Notes under the pieces: model-generated
Databases searched by the model: none
What the model was told of the DNA's origin: nothing
The model's input: the letters and a program-made list of their open reading frames with translations, nothing else
Made by a program: the position numbers and the translations under genes
Shown here: positions 7,772 through 18,012 of the stretch, one piece after another
Layout: each line of letters starts with the position of its first letter
Numbering within the stretch: position 1 is the stretch's first letter
Assembly: GCA_025128025.1 (NCBI GenBank)
Contig: JAHLYR010000003.1
Coordinates: 1 to 59,535 of the forward strand
Direction of reading: 5' to 3'
Length of the DNA: 59,535 nucleotides
Origin: Synechococcus sp. CS-1330
Lineage (GTDB): Bacteria; Cyanobacteriota; Cyanobacteriia; PCC-6307; Cyanobiaceae

Positions 7772-8416
7772 TCAGGCCTCCCCAGCCAGGGGGCGCCCCA
7801 GCCTTGGCGCCAATGCCAGCAGGACATCGGCCTCCGCCTGCAGTTGCTGCTCGCTGGCGCGCAACTGGGCCTCTACCTCGCGGCGGGCCCGGCGCTGTTC
7901 CCGCTGGGCGGTATCAACGTCTTGGCCGGAGAGGCCCCAGAGCCGCCCCAGCAGGGCCCGGTCGTCGTTGCCGCCCACGCTCTGGCCGTAGATCAGCTGC
8001 TCGGCCACCATGCCCGCCTGCAGCACCCGGCTCCAGCGCCGCAGCTCCTCGGCCGGCAACTTGGCATGGGCCGGTGGCTCGAGTTCGGTGCTGCCGCTGG
8101 TGTTGAGGCCGGCCCGCAGGCAGGCCAGGGAACCCACCAGCACCTGACGCACCGCCATCTCCTCCTGACGCGCCACCAACAGGTGACCCGCCTCATGAAT
8201 CGCAATCCGCCGCAGGCGGGCGCGGCCACCGGGCAGAGCTTCGGCCAGAACATGGCCGCCGCGGCCACCGAAGCGGGCCGCATCCAAGGTGAGGCCGCCC
8301 AAACCCAGGCCCGCTATCAAGGTCACAATCCAGGGCGATAGGCCCAGGGCGGGGCCAAGAATCGCCGCCAGGCTGATCAAGCCCACGGACAGGCCAGCCG
8401 CCAGGGGTTGGGTCAT
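7772..8416 (-). CDS. Membrane M41-type zinc protease without AAA domain
   Basis: The 214-residue protein has one or two membrane segments at about 8-45 and then the zinc motif HEAGH at 74-78, with a GGNDD stretch near 148-152 where FtsH-type enzymes have their third metal ligand. It therefore resembles the peptidase M41 domain of FtsH but has no AAA ATPase. Such stand-alone M41-like proteins are known in cyanobacteria and plastids, with substrates unknown. The C-terminus is Arg/Glu/Gln-rich and probably coiled. The ATG overlaps the stop of the upstream gene by four bases (ATGA), and its end carries the ribosome binding site of larC. Confidence 0.8.
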   Translation of the reverse strand: MTQPLAAGLSVGLISLAAILGPALGLSPWIVTLIAGLGLGGLTLDAARFGGRGGHVLAEALPGGRARLRRIAIHEAGHLLVARQEEMAVRQVLVGSLACLRAGLNTSGSTELEPPAHAKLPAEELRRWSRVLQAGMVAEQLIYGQSVGGNDDRALLGRLWGLSGQDVDTAQREQRRARREVEAQLRASEQQLQAEADVLLALAPRLGRPLAGEA

Positions 8417-9123
8417 GGCCGGCGCGGGCCGCCCTGAGCAGCCGCCGCCGGCCGTGCCTTGCCGCCCTTACCGCCCTTGCTTGCTGCACCATCGCGGCGC
8501 CCCTTGCCGCCACGGTTGCCCCGCTGGGCCACCGGACCAATCACTTCAAAACTCTCCAGCTGCAACTGCTGGGCCTGGCGGCGCAGGTTGAGCGCCACGA
8601 AGTGGCGCAAATGCTCGAGGGGCACATCACCCTTGAGCTGCAGCTTGAAGGGCACGGGCCGACTGCCATCCGGGCGGGGCATCACCCGCACCTTCACCAC
8701 CAGATCGCCGGTTTCAGGGCGGGTGTAAATCAATTCACCGCGCACAGAGAAGTAGTCATCGCCCTCGGGCAGGGCGTCTTCTGAGCTACCGGCAGCAGGA
8801 CTATCGGCAGCAGGGGATTCAGCTTCCTCGCCCGCGGCCAGGGTGCTGGGCTCCCACACACCCACCATCTGCAGGTGCAACCCCTCCTCCTCCCGCGAGC
8901 GGGGGTAAACCACCCAGAGATGGGGCTCTTCGAGGTTGAGGTGGCGGCGCATCAAAGTGAGCAGCCGGCCCAGCACCACGGCCTCCAGCTCGGTGCCATC
9001 AGCCGTGCGGATCACCCCCCGGGTGAGCTGCTCGGCATCGGTGGGTACATAAACGCCTCGCACCACGCCAATGGCCCGGTATTGCGTGGGTTCGGTTACC
9101 GGAGAAATCGGGTGTTGGCGCAT
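8413..9123 (-). CDS. Conserved cyanobacterial protein with basic Gly/Lys/Arg tail
   Basis: I do not recognise a named family. From the ATG at 9123 the 236-residue product begins MRQHPISPVTEPTQYRA and has an N-terminal domain (YRAIGVVRGVYVP..., LLTLMRRHLNLEEPHLWVVYPR), a low-complexity acidic/Ala linker at about 110-135, a second domain (GDDYFSVRGELIYTRPETGDLVVKVRV) and a basic tail rich in Gly, Lys and Arg. The tail suggests nucleic-acid or ribosome contact, which is inference. A longer frame to 9330 would extend into the divergent TPR gene and looks non-coding. It heads the five-gene minus-strand operon. Confidence 0.65.
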   Translation of the reverse strand: MRQHPISPVTEPTQYRAIGVVRGVYVPTDAEQLTRGVIRTADGTELEAVVLGRLLTLMRRHLNLEEPHLWVVYPRSREEEGLHLQMVGVWEPSTLAAGEEAESPAADSPAAGSSEDALPEGDDYFSVRGELIYTRPETGDLVVKVRVMPRPDGSRPVPFKLQLKGDVPLEHLRHFVALNLRRQAQQLQLESFEVIGPVAQRGNRGGKGRRDGAASKGGKGGKARPAAAAQGGPRRP

Positions 9124-9196
9124 GGGCTGAACTTTAAGTGCCCCCAGGGCAAAGGGACAAAGGGCAGACTGGCAACCCACCGCAGGCCGCCTGCCA

Positions 9197-10036
9197 ATGC
9201 CCGCCGCTCCCAACCGTTCCGGGATCTGGACTGGGCTCGCCATTGCGGGGGCTGGAGCGCTGTGCATCGCCGCTGGCTGGTGGCTGGGACAGCTGCAGGG
9301 CGGTTCGGCTGGATCCGATCCCTCCCGCACGGCCCTGGAGCGTCAGGCCTCCTCCCTGCAGCAGCGGCTCAACCAGGGCGAGGCCAGCCAGGCCGAACAG
9401 CAGCGGCTGCTGGAGCTACTAGTAGCTCTGGACCGCAAAGCGGAGGCCACAGCGCTGCTGGAGCGCCTGGCCGACCAGCAACCCCAGCAGTGGTCGCTGC
9501 GGCTGCTGCTAGCCGAGCTGCGCCGCGACCAGCAGGACCGGAGCGGCGCTGAGCGGGAGGTGCGCCAACTGCTCAACCTGCGGCCCGACCAGATCGAGGG
9601 CCTGCAACTGATGGCCCTGCTGCAACTTGAAATGGGGCGTGGAGCCCAGGCCCAGAGCCAGCTGGAGGCGGCGCTGCAAAGGGCTAGCAAACCCCAGCTG
9701 AAGCCTGAGGCCCTGCCGATCGGCCTGCTGCTTGCCAACCTGCTGCAGAAGCGGGGTCAGCCGGGCCAGGCCGAGTCCCTGCTGCTCAAATTGGCCGCAG
9801 AATTCCCCACCGACCAACGCCCCCTGCTGGCGCGGGCGATGCTGCAACAGGAGCGCGGCGACATCAAAGGAGCCCAGGAGTCGCTGGCTCTAGCCCGCTC
9901 CCGTAAACCTGGCCGCAGCGATCCGCGCCTGGATCAGGTGGCAGCCGCCTGGGGTTTGGCTCCTCTCAGGGACCCTTCACCGTTGCAGCCGGAGAAGCCG
10001 ATGCCGGCACCGCAGGCGGAGAGTGGAAATCCCTGA
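9197..10036 (+). CDS. TPR-repeat membrane-anchored protein
   Basis: A single membrane segment at about residues 10-28 (GLAIAGAGALCIAAGWWLG) anchors a helical, Gln/Leu/Glu-rich body. Repeats of the form LL..L...A.A...L resemble tetratricopeptide repeats, e.g. RKAEATALLERL, EGLQLMALLQLEMGRGAQA and RAMLQQERGDIKGAQESL. TPR proteins serve as scaffolds in membrane protein or pilus assembly, but no partner can be named. The Pro-rich C-terminus overlaps the 3' end of the small secreted protein on the other strand by 71 bases. It is divergent from the operon starting at 9123. Confidence 0.7.
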   Translation: MPAAPNRSGIWTGLAIAGAGALCIAAGWWLGQLQGGSAGSDPSRTALERQASSLQQRLNQGEASQAEQQRLLELLVALDRKAEATALLERLADQQPQQWSLRLLLAELRRDQQDRSGAEREVRQLLNLRPDQIEGLQLMALLQLEMGRGAQAQSQLEAALQRASKPQLKPEALPIGLLLANLLQKRGQPGQAESLLLKLAAEFPTDQRPLLARAMLQQERGDIKGAQESLALARSRKPGRSDPRLDQVAAAWGLAPLRDPSPLQPEKPMPAPQAESGNP

Positions 10037-10322
10037 GGGCCGCGTCCACCGCATCGCCAGGGGTGGTGGCGTCATCCATGGCGGTGGCCTTGCGCAGCTT
10101 GTTCATCAAGTCGATTGGGTTGGCGGAATCGAGCACCGATCCACCTCGATTGGTTCCGGTGCCGTAATCGAGCTCCCGCTCCTGCTGAGGGCTGCTGATC
10201 GTTTGGCCGTAGCCCTTTTCCTGGGCCCTGGCCGCTCCAACTCCAGCTACCGAAGCGACTCCAGCTGCCAAAGCAAGCGTTGCGCCGAGGTATCCCAGGA
10301 AATTCGATCCCAGGGCTTTCAT
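9966..10322 (-). CDS. Small exported protein, unknown function
   Basis: From the ATG at 10322 the 118-residue product begins MKALGSNFLGYLGATLALAAG with a signal peptide ending near GAARAQ (cleavage after about residue 34). The mature part contains a QERELDYGTG stretch and DSANPIDLMNKLRKATAMDDA and is Ala/Pro-rich at the end. I do not recognise a domain. Its final 71 bases overlap the convergent TPR gene. The upstream 127 bases up to xth contain no clear promoter that I could call. A longer start at 10361 is possible but would bury the signal peptide. Confidence 0.6.
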   Translation of the reverse strand: MKALGSNFLGYLGATLALAAGVASVAGVGAARAQEKGYGQTISSPQQERELDYGTGTNRGGSVLDSANPIDLMNKLRKATAMDDATTPGDAVDAALRDFHSPPAVPASASPAATVKGP

Positions 10323-10449
10323 AGTGCGTGGGCGGGGAAGCGGCGAACTATCAGCGGCCATGGGTTATGTACTCCGTTGCTCTCCAAGTCCCATCCTAGG
10401 TGCGTTCCCCAGGGTGGGTTTCGGCCGCCTCCCTGCTGACCCCTTACCT

Positions 10450-11268
10450 ATGAAGATCGCCACCTGGAACGTCAACTCGGTGCGCACCCGCCTCGACCAG
10501 GTGCTGGCCTGGCTGCAACAGGAACGCCCAGAGGTGCTTTGCCTGCAGGAAACCAAGGTGACCGATGAGCTGTTTCCGCGTGAAGCCTTTGAGGCCATGG
10601 GCTATGCGGTGGCCATCAGCGGCCAGAAGGCCTACAACGGCGTCGCCATCCTCAGCCTGCTAGCCCTCGAGGACGTGCAGATCGGCTTTGAGGCCTTACT
10701 ACCCGCCGACCCGGAAGCCGCCGGTCTCAGCGAGCAGAAACGGGTGATCAGCGCCCTGATCGACGGCATCCGGGTGCTGAATCTCTATGTGCCCAACGGC
10801 AGCTCGCTCAAGAGCGAAAAGTACGCCTACAAACTTGAGTGGTTGGCCTGCCTGCGGCGCTACCTAGAGGAGCAAGAGAGCCAGGGAGACCCCCTCTGCA
10901 TGGTGGGCGACTTCAACATCGGCCCCGAGCCCCGCGACATCCACGATCCGGAGCGACTCAGCGGCGGCATCATGGCTAGCGAGGCGGAGCGCTCAGCCCT
11001 GCAGCAGGTGCTGGGCGAGCGGCTCACAGACGTGTTTCGGGTGTTCGAACCAGAGGCCGGGCACTGGAGCTGGTGGGACTACCGCACCGGCGCCTGGGAC
11101 CGGGACCGGGGCTGGCGTATCGACCACATCTACCTCTGCGAACAACTGCTCGCCTGCGCCACCGGCTGCGTGATCCGCAAGGCCACCCGCGGCCATGAGC
11201 AGCCCAGCGACCACGCCCCGGTGGTGGTGAATCTGGTGTGGCCACCTGAAACCGACGACTGGAACTAA
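10450..11268 (+). CDS. xth: Exodeoxyribonuclease III
   Basis: The 272-residue product is a standard exonuclease III / AP endonuclease. It begins MKIATWNVNSVRTRL, followed by CLQETKV (metal-binding Glu), LYVPNGSS, MVGDFNIGPEP, and the C-terminal WRIDHIYL and SDHAPVVV blocks that carry the catalytic Asp and His. It removes 3' blocking groups and cuts at abasic sites in base excision repair in the cytosol. The ATG at 10450 is the family start; the frame is open upstream but not conserved. It converges on glcD with only six bases between stops. Confidence 0.92.
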   Translation: MKIATWNVNSVRTRLDQVLAWLQQERPEVLCLQETKVTDELFPREAFEAMGYAVAISGQKAYNGVAILSLLALEDVQIGFEALLPADPEAAGLSEQKRVISALIDGIRVLNLYVPNGSSLKSEKYAYKLEWLACLRRYLEEQESQGDPLCMVGDFNIGPEPRDIHDPERLSGGIMASEAERSALQQVLGERLTDVFRVFEPEAGHWSWWDYRTGAWDRDRGWRIDHIYLCEQLLACATGCVIRKATRGHEQPSDHAPVVVNLVWPPETDDWN

Positions 11269-11274
11269 GCCCGG

Positions 11275-12756
11275 TTAAAACACCACCGCTTCATCGGGCA
11301 GCGCCTGGCCCTGGGCCTGCAGCACCGCCACCCTGCGGGCAGATTCGCCGCAACTAGTTGGGGTAGGGAAGATCTTGCCGGGATTAGCAATATTCAGCGG
11401 ATCGAAGGCACGGCGCACCAGCTGCATCGTGGCCAGGTCATCGGGGCTGTACATCCAGTCGAGGTAGCAGCGCTTATCGCTACCCACGCCGTGCTCGCCG
11501 CTGATGCTGCCCCCCTCATCCACACACAGCCGCAGAATGTCGGCGCCTAGGGCCTTCACCCGCTTCTCGATGCCGGGCTCTTGCGCCGAATAAAGGATCA
11601 GGGGGTGCAGGTTGCCGTCTCCGGCATGAAAAACATTGGCCACCGGCAAGCCGTAGCTGGCGCTGAGCTGCTCAATCGCCGCCAGCACCCGGGGCAGGGC
11701 ACTGCGGGGCACGACGCCGTCCTGGAGGTAGTAGCTGGGGAAGCGCCGGCCCAGAGCGGAGATCGCCGACTTGCGACCCTTCCAAAGCAGCGCCCGCTCC
11801 TGCGCATCGGTGGCCTGGCGCACAGTGCGGGCTCCCGCCTGGGAGCAGAGCTGGGTGGCGAGCTGCACCGCCGCGACCACCTCCCGCTCCTGCCCGTCCA
11901 GCTCGATCAACAGCAGCGCCGCCGCATCGCGGGGGTATTCGTCAACGCCGAAGTAGTCGTTCACCGCCTCGATCGTGAGGCGATCCATCATTTCCATGCC
12001 AGCAGGCAGCATCCCGGCGGCAGTCACCTGACGCACCGCCTCGCCTGCCGCTTCCATGCTGGTGAAATCGGCTAGCAGCACGGCCACGCTCTGGGGCGCC
12101 CGCAGCAGCCTCAGGGTGATCGCCGTAGCGATACCCAAAGTGCCCTCACTGCCTATAAATGTGCCCCGCAGATCGAGTTCGGGGGTTTCGTCGAGCTCGC
12201 TGCCAAGGCAGGTAACGCTGCCATCTGGCAGCACCACCTCCAGGCCCAGCACGTGGTTGCTGGTCACGCCGTACTTGAGGCAGTGGACTCCACCAGAATT
12301 TTCTGCCACGTTGCCGCCGATGCTGCAGGCCACCTGGCTGGAAGGGTCTGGGGCGTAATAAAAGCCATCGCCGGCCACCGCCCGCGTCACCCAGCTGTTG
12401 ATCACACCGGGCTGCACCGTGATGCGCTGGTTTTCCAGGTCTATGGCCAGCACCTGGCGCATGCGACTGGTGGCGATCACCAGGGACTCGATCTCGGCTA
12501 CGGCCCCGCCGGAGAGGCCCGTGCCACTGCCCCGGGCCACAAACGGCACCCCCTGCTGGTGGCAGAGCTTTACCGCGGCAGCCACTTGGGCCGTCGTCTC
12601 AGGCAGCACCACCAGGGGCGGCTGGTGCCGGCTCAGGGTGAGGCCATCGCAGTCGTAGACAAGCAGCTCCTGGCGCGCCGACACCACGGCGCGGGGTGGC
12701 AGGAACTGGCGTAACTGCCGCTCCATCTCTGGCCAATTGATGCCCAGATGACCCAT
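11275..12756 (-). CDS. glcD: Glycolate oxidase subunit GlcD (FAD-linked)
   Basis: The 493-residue protein has the PCMH-type FAD domain of GlcD: FVARGSGTGLSGG near residue 75, then YYAPDPSSQVACSIGGNVAENSGG near 133-156 and GTFIGSEGTLGIATAITL. The C-terminal domain ends with GGSISGEHGVGSDKRCYL and IANPGKIFP. It oxidises glycolate to glyoxylate in photorespiratory salvage; a D-lactate substrate cannot be excluded from sequence. GlcE and GlcF are not adjacent, which is common in picocyanobacteria. It is divergent from hemL with an 87-base gap that must hold both promoters. Confidence 0.88.
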   Translation of the reverse strand: MGHLGINWPEMERQLRQFLPPRAVVSARQELLVYDCDGLTLSRHQPPLVVLPETTAQVAAAVKLCHQQGVPFVARGSGTGLSGGAVAEIESLVIATSRMRQVLAIDLENQRITVQPGVINSWVTRAVAGDGFYYAPDPSSQVACSIGGNVAENSGGVHCLKYGVTSNHVLGLEVVLPDGSVTCLGSELDETPELDLRGTFIGSEGTLGIATAITLRLLRAPQSVAVLLADFTSMEAAGEAVRQVTAAGMLPAGMEMMDRLTIEAVNDYFGVDEYPRDAAALLLIELDGQEREVVAAVQLATQLCSQAGARTVRQATDAQERALLWKGRKSAISALGRRFPSYYLQDGVVPRSALPRVLAAIEQLSASYGLPVANVFHAGDGNLHPLILYSAQEPGIEKRVKALGADILRLCVDEGGSISGEHGVGSDKRCYLDWMYSPDDLATMQLVRRAFDPLNIANPGKIFPTPTSCGESARRVAVLQAQGQALPDEAVVF

Positions 12757-12843
12757 CGCAAGAGATCCAATTTACCGAGCAAGCACTACGGGTCTGTTTT
12801 GGGTCAGGATGGTTGACGGTTTTGTCCCTCTGCGGGTTCCGCT

Positions 12844-14172
<1,329 letters not shown>

Positions 14173-14183
14173 GCACGGCTCCC

Positions 14184-15395
14184 ATGAAGCGTCGACTTGC
14201 ATCCAGCCTGGCCGCCCTGCTCTCTGCTGCGGCAGCACTCAGCGCCTGTCAGGGCTCAGAGGATCAGGGTCCAGTCAATCTCAGCAAGGGCGTTCCCGTT
14301 GGGGCCGTATTGGCACTCACCGGCAATGCCAACGTCTACGGCCAAGACCAGAAAATCGGCATCGAGCTCTCCCTGGCAGCCCTCAATGGCGCCGGCGGCG
14401 TTAACGGCAAACCGCTATCCCTAAGCATCGAAGACGGGGGCAGCGCCGAGCCCAGTGCCAACGCTGCCGTCTCCTTGGAGATCAACCGGGGCATACTTGC
14501 CCTGATCGGCCCCACCCTCTCCCAGCAATCATTTTCTGCCGGTCCTATCGCCCAGCGCCGGGGCGTGCCCTTGGTGGCTCCTTCTAATACCGCCACCGGC
14601 ATTCCGGAGATCGGCTATTTCATTAGCCGGGTATCAGCCCAAAGCTCGGTGATCGCGCCGCTCTCGATTGCCAAGGCCCTGCAACTCAACCCGGGCATCC
14701 GCCGGGCAGCGGTGTTTTACGCCCAAGACGACGCATACAGCACCGCCGAGACGGTGATCTTCCAGCAGGCCCTCACAGCCAAGGGACTCAAGCCAGTCAC
14801 GGTGCAACGCACCCAGCTCAACGACCAGGACTTCCAGAGCCAGATCACCGCCGCCCTAAATCAGAAGCCTGATCTGGTGGTGTTGTCGCTGCAGGCCATG
14901 GATGGCGGCAACCTCATACGCCAGCTGCGGGAGCTCGGCTACCGCGGCGCGATCGTGGTGGGCAATGGTATGAACACGCCAAATATCTACCCGATCTGCC
15001 AGAAGTATTGCGACGGCATCTTGATCGCCCAGGCCTACAGCCCGGAGCTGCAGACGCCAGCCAACCAACGCTTTACCGCAGCCTTCGCTGCCGCCCAGGC
15101 CCGCAATCCCAAGGTCAGCCCGATCCCACCCCAGCTCACCGCCCAGGCGTACACCGCCATGCAGGTGATCGGCGAAGCGCTCGCCCGCCTTGATCGCAGG
15201 CAACCGCTCAAGGGCCTCCCGCTGGCCCAGGCCCGCAAGGCCCTGATGGCTGAAATCCTCGGCGGCACCTACCAAACCCCCCTCGGTGAAATCCGCTTCA
15301 CGCCGGAGGGCGAGGTGATTCAGAAAAACTTCTTTGTCGCCCAGGTGCGCATGAATGCTGGGGGCAAAAGCGGACGCTTTAGCCTGCTGCCGTAG
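14184..15395 (+). CDS. Branched-chain/neutral amino acid ABC transporter, binding lipoprotein
   Basis: The 403-residue product starts with a lipoprotein signal (KRRLASSLAALLSAAAALSAC, lipid-modified Cys22) followed by a Leu/Ile/Val-binding-type periplasmic fold: GAVLALTGNANVYGQDQKIG, LALIGPTLSQQSFS, VPLVAPSNTATGIP and AVFYAQDDAYS. It captures amino acids outside the inner membrane and delivers them to LivHM. In cyanobacteria similar Nat systems prefer neutral or acidic amino acids, and related Urt systems take urea; the substrate cannot be fixed by eye. The ATG at 14184 gives the signal peptide, and the longer frame at 14151 overlaps hemL. Confidence 0.85.
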   Translation: MKRRLASSLAALLSAAAALSACQGSEDQGPVNLSKGVPVGAVLALTGNANVYGQDQKIGIELSLAALNGAGGVNGKPLSLSIEDGGSAEPSANAAVSLEINRGILALIGPTLSQQSFSAGPIAQRRGVPLVAPSNTATGIPEIGYFISRVSAQSSVIAPLSIAKALQLNPGIRRAAVFYAQDDAYSTAETVIFQQALTAKGLKPVTVQRTQLNDQDFQSQITAALNQKPDLVVLSLQAMDGGNLIRQLRELGYRGAIVVGNGMNTPNIYPICQKYCDGILIAQAYSPELQTPANQRFTAAFAAAQARNPKVSPIPPQLTAQAYTAMQVIGEALARLDRRQPLKGLPLAQARKALMAEILGGTYQTPLGEIRFTPEGEVIQKNFFVAQVRMNAGGKSGRFSLLP

Positions 15396-15404
15396 GGAAG
15401 CGGC

Positions 15405-16337
15405 ATGGAAGGCCTGCTGCAACTGCTGTTCAACGGGCTTTCGGTAGGAGCTGTATACGCCCTGTTTGCCCTTGGCTACACCTTGGTGTTTTCAGTGCTG
15501 GGGGTTATCAACTTCGCCCACGGGGCGATCTTCACCATGGGGGCCTACTTCACCTATCTGCTGATTGGGGGCGCGGTGGGTGCCAATGGTTTGCTGGCCG
15601 GCCTGCAGTTTCCCTTTGCCCTGCCCTTCTGGCTGGCGCTGCCACTGGCGGGCATAGCCTCAGCCGCCGTGGCCTTAGTGGTGGAGCGCATCGCCTTCCG
15701 CCCCCTGCGCGATCGAGGCTCGGATCCCCTGCTGGCCCTGATCACCAGCCTTGGGGCCGGTGTGATTTTGGTGAACCTGATCCAGCTGCTGGTGGGAGCA
15801 GAGAGCTATTCGATTCCTGTGGGCACCCTTGGCTCCCTGCCGGCGGCCCTGAACATCGCCGGCGCCAAGGTGCGCACCGTGCAGGTGATGCTGCTGGCCA
15901 TCTCAGGCCTGCTGCTGGCAGCCCTCTCGATCTGGATAAACGGCAGCCGCAGCGGCAAGGCGCTGCAAGCCGTTTCCGAAGACCCGATCACGGCCCAGCT
16001 GCTCGGCATCAACAGCTCACGCGTGATCCAGATCGCCTTTGGCATCAGCGGCTTCCTGGCCGGCATGGCCGGCGGCCTGGTGGGGTTGAGCATCAGCATC
16101 GCCGGGCCTTACTTCGGCATTGGCTACGGGCTTAAGGGACTGGGAGTACTGGTGCTGGGGGGGCTCGGCAGCGTGCCTGGGGCCGTGCTTGGCGGCTTGA
16201 TTATCGGCCTGGCCGAGGCCTGCGTACCCGCCGATCTATCGGGCTACAAAGATGCGGTCTCCTTTGGCTTCCTGTTCCTGGTTCTGTTGATCAGGCCCCA
16301 GGGTCTGCTGGGCCGACCCCAGTCCAACAAGGTTTGA
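15405..16337 (+). CDS. livH: Amino acid ABC transporter permease LivH-type
   Basis: The 310-residue permease has about eight membrane segments and the LivH signatures NGLSVGAVYALFALGYTLV at the N-terminus, VINFAHGAIFTMGAY, and the C-terminal GGLGSVPGAVLGGLIIGLAE coupling region. It forms the membrane channel with LivM and is driven by LivG and LivF. It starts nine bases after the binding-protein stop, and its own stop overlaps the upstream region of livM, all on one transcript. Confidence 0.88.
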   Translation: MEGLLQLLFNGLSVGAVYALFALGYTLVFSVLGVINFAHGAIFTMGAYFTYLLIGGAVGANGLLAGLQFPFALPFWLALPLAGIASAAVALVVERIAFRPLRDRGSDPLLALITSLGAGVILVNLIQLLVGAESYSIPVGTLGSLPAALNIAGAKVRTVQVMLLAISGLLLAALSIWINGSRSGKALQAVSEDPITAQLLGINSSRVIQIAFGISGFLAGMAGGLVGLSISIAGPYFGIGYGLKGLGVLVLGGLGSVPGAVLGGLIIGLAEACVPADLSGYKDAVSFGFLFLVLLIRPQGLLGRPQSNKV

Positions 16338-16342
16338 TCAGC

Positions 16343-17251
16343 ATGGACGCCGGCCTGCTCGAACAAATGCTGCTAGGGGCCCTACTGGGCCTGTCTGTGT
16401 ACCTGCCCCTGCGCTGCGGCCAGCTCTCCCTCGCCACCCCGGGCTTCTTCGCCATCGGCGGCACGGTGGCAGCCCTGCTATCTACGCGAGTGCCCGCCCT
16501 AGCTGGCAGCGGCAGCACCTACCCAATCACTTCAGTTTTGCTGGAGATGGCGCTAGCGGCCCTGCTCACAGGCGTGCTGGCCCTGGGCCTGGGCAGGGTG
16601 GTGCTGCGGCTGCGGGGCATCTACCTAGCCATCGCCACGATCGCCCTGGTGGAGATCCTGCGGGTTGTCACCCTCAACCTTGAATTCACTGGCGGAGCCC
16701 TGGGCATCTTCGGCATCCCCCAGCCCTTCGATAGCGCCGCTGGCTACGCCGCCTTCACCCTGGCGCTGTTGGCCCTGATCTGCTGGCTATGCGACCGGCT
16801 CGAAAAGAACCGGCCCGGCCGGGCCATGGCCGCCATCCGTGACGACGAACTGGCCGCCGCCAGCCAGGGCATCAACACCGCCGACACAAAACTGCTCGCC
16901 TTTGTACTGAGTGCCCTGGTGGCGGGAATCACCGGCGTGGTTGCGGCCCACTTCCTCAACTCCTGGAACGCCAAGCTGGGCAACTTCGACGCCAGCATCA
17001 CCACCTTGGCGTTCGTGGTGTTCGGGGGATCGCGCACCTGGCTAGGGCCCGTGTTTGGCGGCCTGCTGCTCACCGCCCTACCTGAACTACTGCGCCCGGT
17101 CGGCGACCTGCGCCTAATCGTATTTGGCGCCGTGATTCTGGTGGGCCCCCTGTTCTTTCCCAAGGGAGTGATCACGCCGGAGCTGTTCAAGTCGTTCAAG
17201 CGACGAATACGAGGCACCCCCACGGCAGCAGCGCAGGGGGTAAAGCCATGA
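16343..17251 (+). CDS. livM: Amino acid ABC transporter permease LivM-type
   Basis: This 302-residue membrane protein shows the LivM motifs LRCGQLSLATPGFFAIGG, VLRLRGIYLAIATIALVEILRV and FGGSRTWLGPVFGGLLLTALPELL. It is the second permease of the importer. The ATG at 16343 is preferred; a TTG at 16334 overlaps the livH stop and is less likely. Its last codons overlap the livG ATG by four bases, consistent with translational coupling. Confidence 0.87.
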   Translation: MDAGLLEQMLLGALLGLSVYLPLRCGQLSLATPGFFAIGGTVAALLSTRVPALAGSGSTYPITSVLLEMALAALLTGVLALGLGRVVLRLRGIYLAIATIALVEILRVVTLNLEFTGGALGIFGIPQPFDSAAGYAAFTLALLALICWLCDRLEKNRPGRAMAAIRDDELAAASQGINTADTKLLAFVLSALVAGITGVVAAHFLNSWNAKLGNFDASITTLAFVVFGGSRTWLGPVFGGLLLTALPELLRPVGDLRLIVFGAVILVGPLFFPKGVITPELFKSFKRRIRGTPTAAAQGVKP

Positions 17252-18012
17252 CCCTGCTCCAGCTTGAGGATGTGGGGGTGCGCTTTGGAGGCCTGCAGGC
17301 CTTGCAGGGTGTCGATCTTGAGGTGAAGCAGGGCGAGATTTTTGGCCTGCTCGGCCCCAACGGTGCCGGCAAGACCACCCTTTTCAACGTGATTTCTGGC
17401 CTCACCGCCCCCAGCAGCGGCACCGTGCGCTGGCGGGGGGCAAGCCTTGATGGCCTCAGCAGCCACCGCATTGCCCGCCTCGGTATCGCTCGCACCTTCC
17501 AGAATCTGCGGCTATTCAGCAGCATGAGCTGCCTTGAAAATGTGCTCGTGGGACTGCATCAGCACGCCAGTCAGCAGCCCCTTGCAGCCCTGCTGCAAAC
17601 CCAGTCCTTTCGCCGCCGCGAATCCCAGCTGCAGCAACAGGCTCTAGCGCTGCTTGACCTATTTCAACTAGAAGACACTGCCCACCAAGACGCCGCCAGC
17701 CTCTCCTATGGAGACCGGCGCCGGCTGGAGATAGCCCGGGCCCTGGCCAGCCGTCCCCAGCTACTGCTGCTCGATGAGCCGGCCGCTGGCATGAACCCAT
17801 CAGAAAAAGATGAGCTGCGGGAGCTGATCCGGCGCATCCGGGACCAGTTCAAGCTGACGGTGTTGATCATTGAGCACCATGTGCCCTTGATGTTGGGCCT
17901 GTGCGACCGGCTGGCGGTGCTCAACTTCGGCCAACGCATCGCCCTGGGCAGCCCCGACCAGGTGCGGCGCGACCCGGCCGTGATCGAGGCCTATCTGGGC
18001 GGTGGCGCATGA
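17248..18012 (+). CDS. livG: Amino acid ABC transporter ATPase LivG-type
   Basis: The 254-residue ATPase has Walker A GPNGAGKTT (near residue 36), a Q-loop region, the signature SYGDRRRLEIARALA, Walker B LLLLDEPAAGMNP and the LivG-type C-terminus IEHHVPLMLGLCDRLAVLNFG. It powers LivHM from the cytosolic side as a partner of LivF. The signature Ser-Tyr-Gly-Asp replaces the commoner LSYGQQ form but is normal for this branch. It overlaps livM and livF by four bases each. Confidence 0.9.
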   Translation: MTLLQLEDVGVRFGGLQALQGVDLEVKQGEIFGLLGPNGAGKTTLFNVISGLTAPSSGTVRWRGASLDGLSSHRIARLGIARTFQNLRLFSSMSCLENVLVGLHQHASQQPLAALLQTQSFRRRESQLQQQALALLDLFQLEDTAHQDAASLSYGDRRRLEIARALASRPQLLLLDEPAAGMNPSEKDELRELIRRIRDQFKLTVLIIEHHVPLMLGLCDRLAVLNFGQRIALGSPDQVRRDPAVIEAYLGGGA

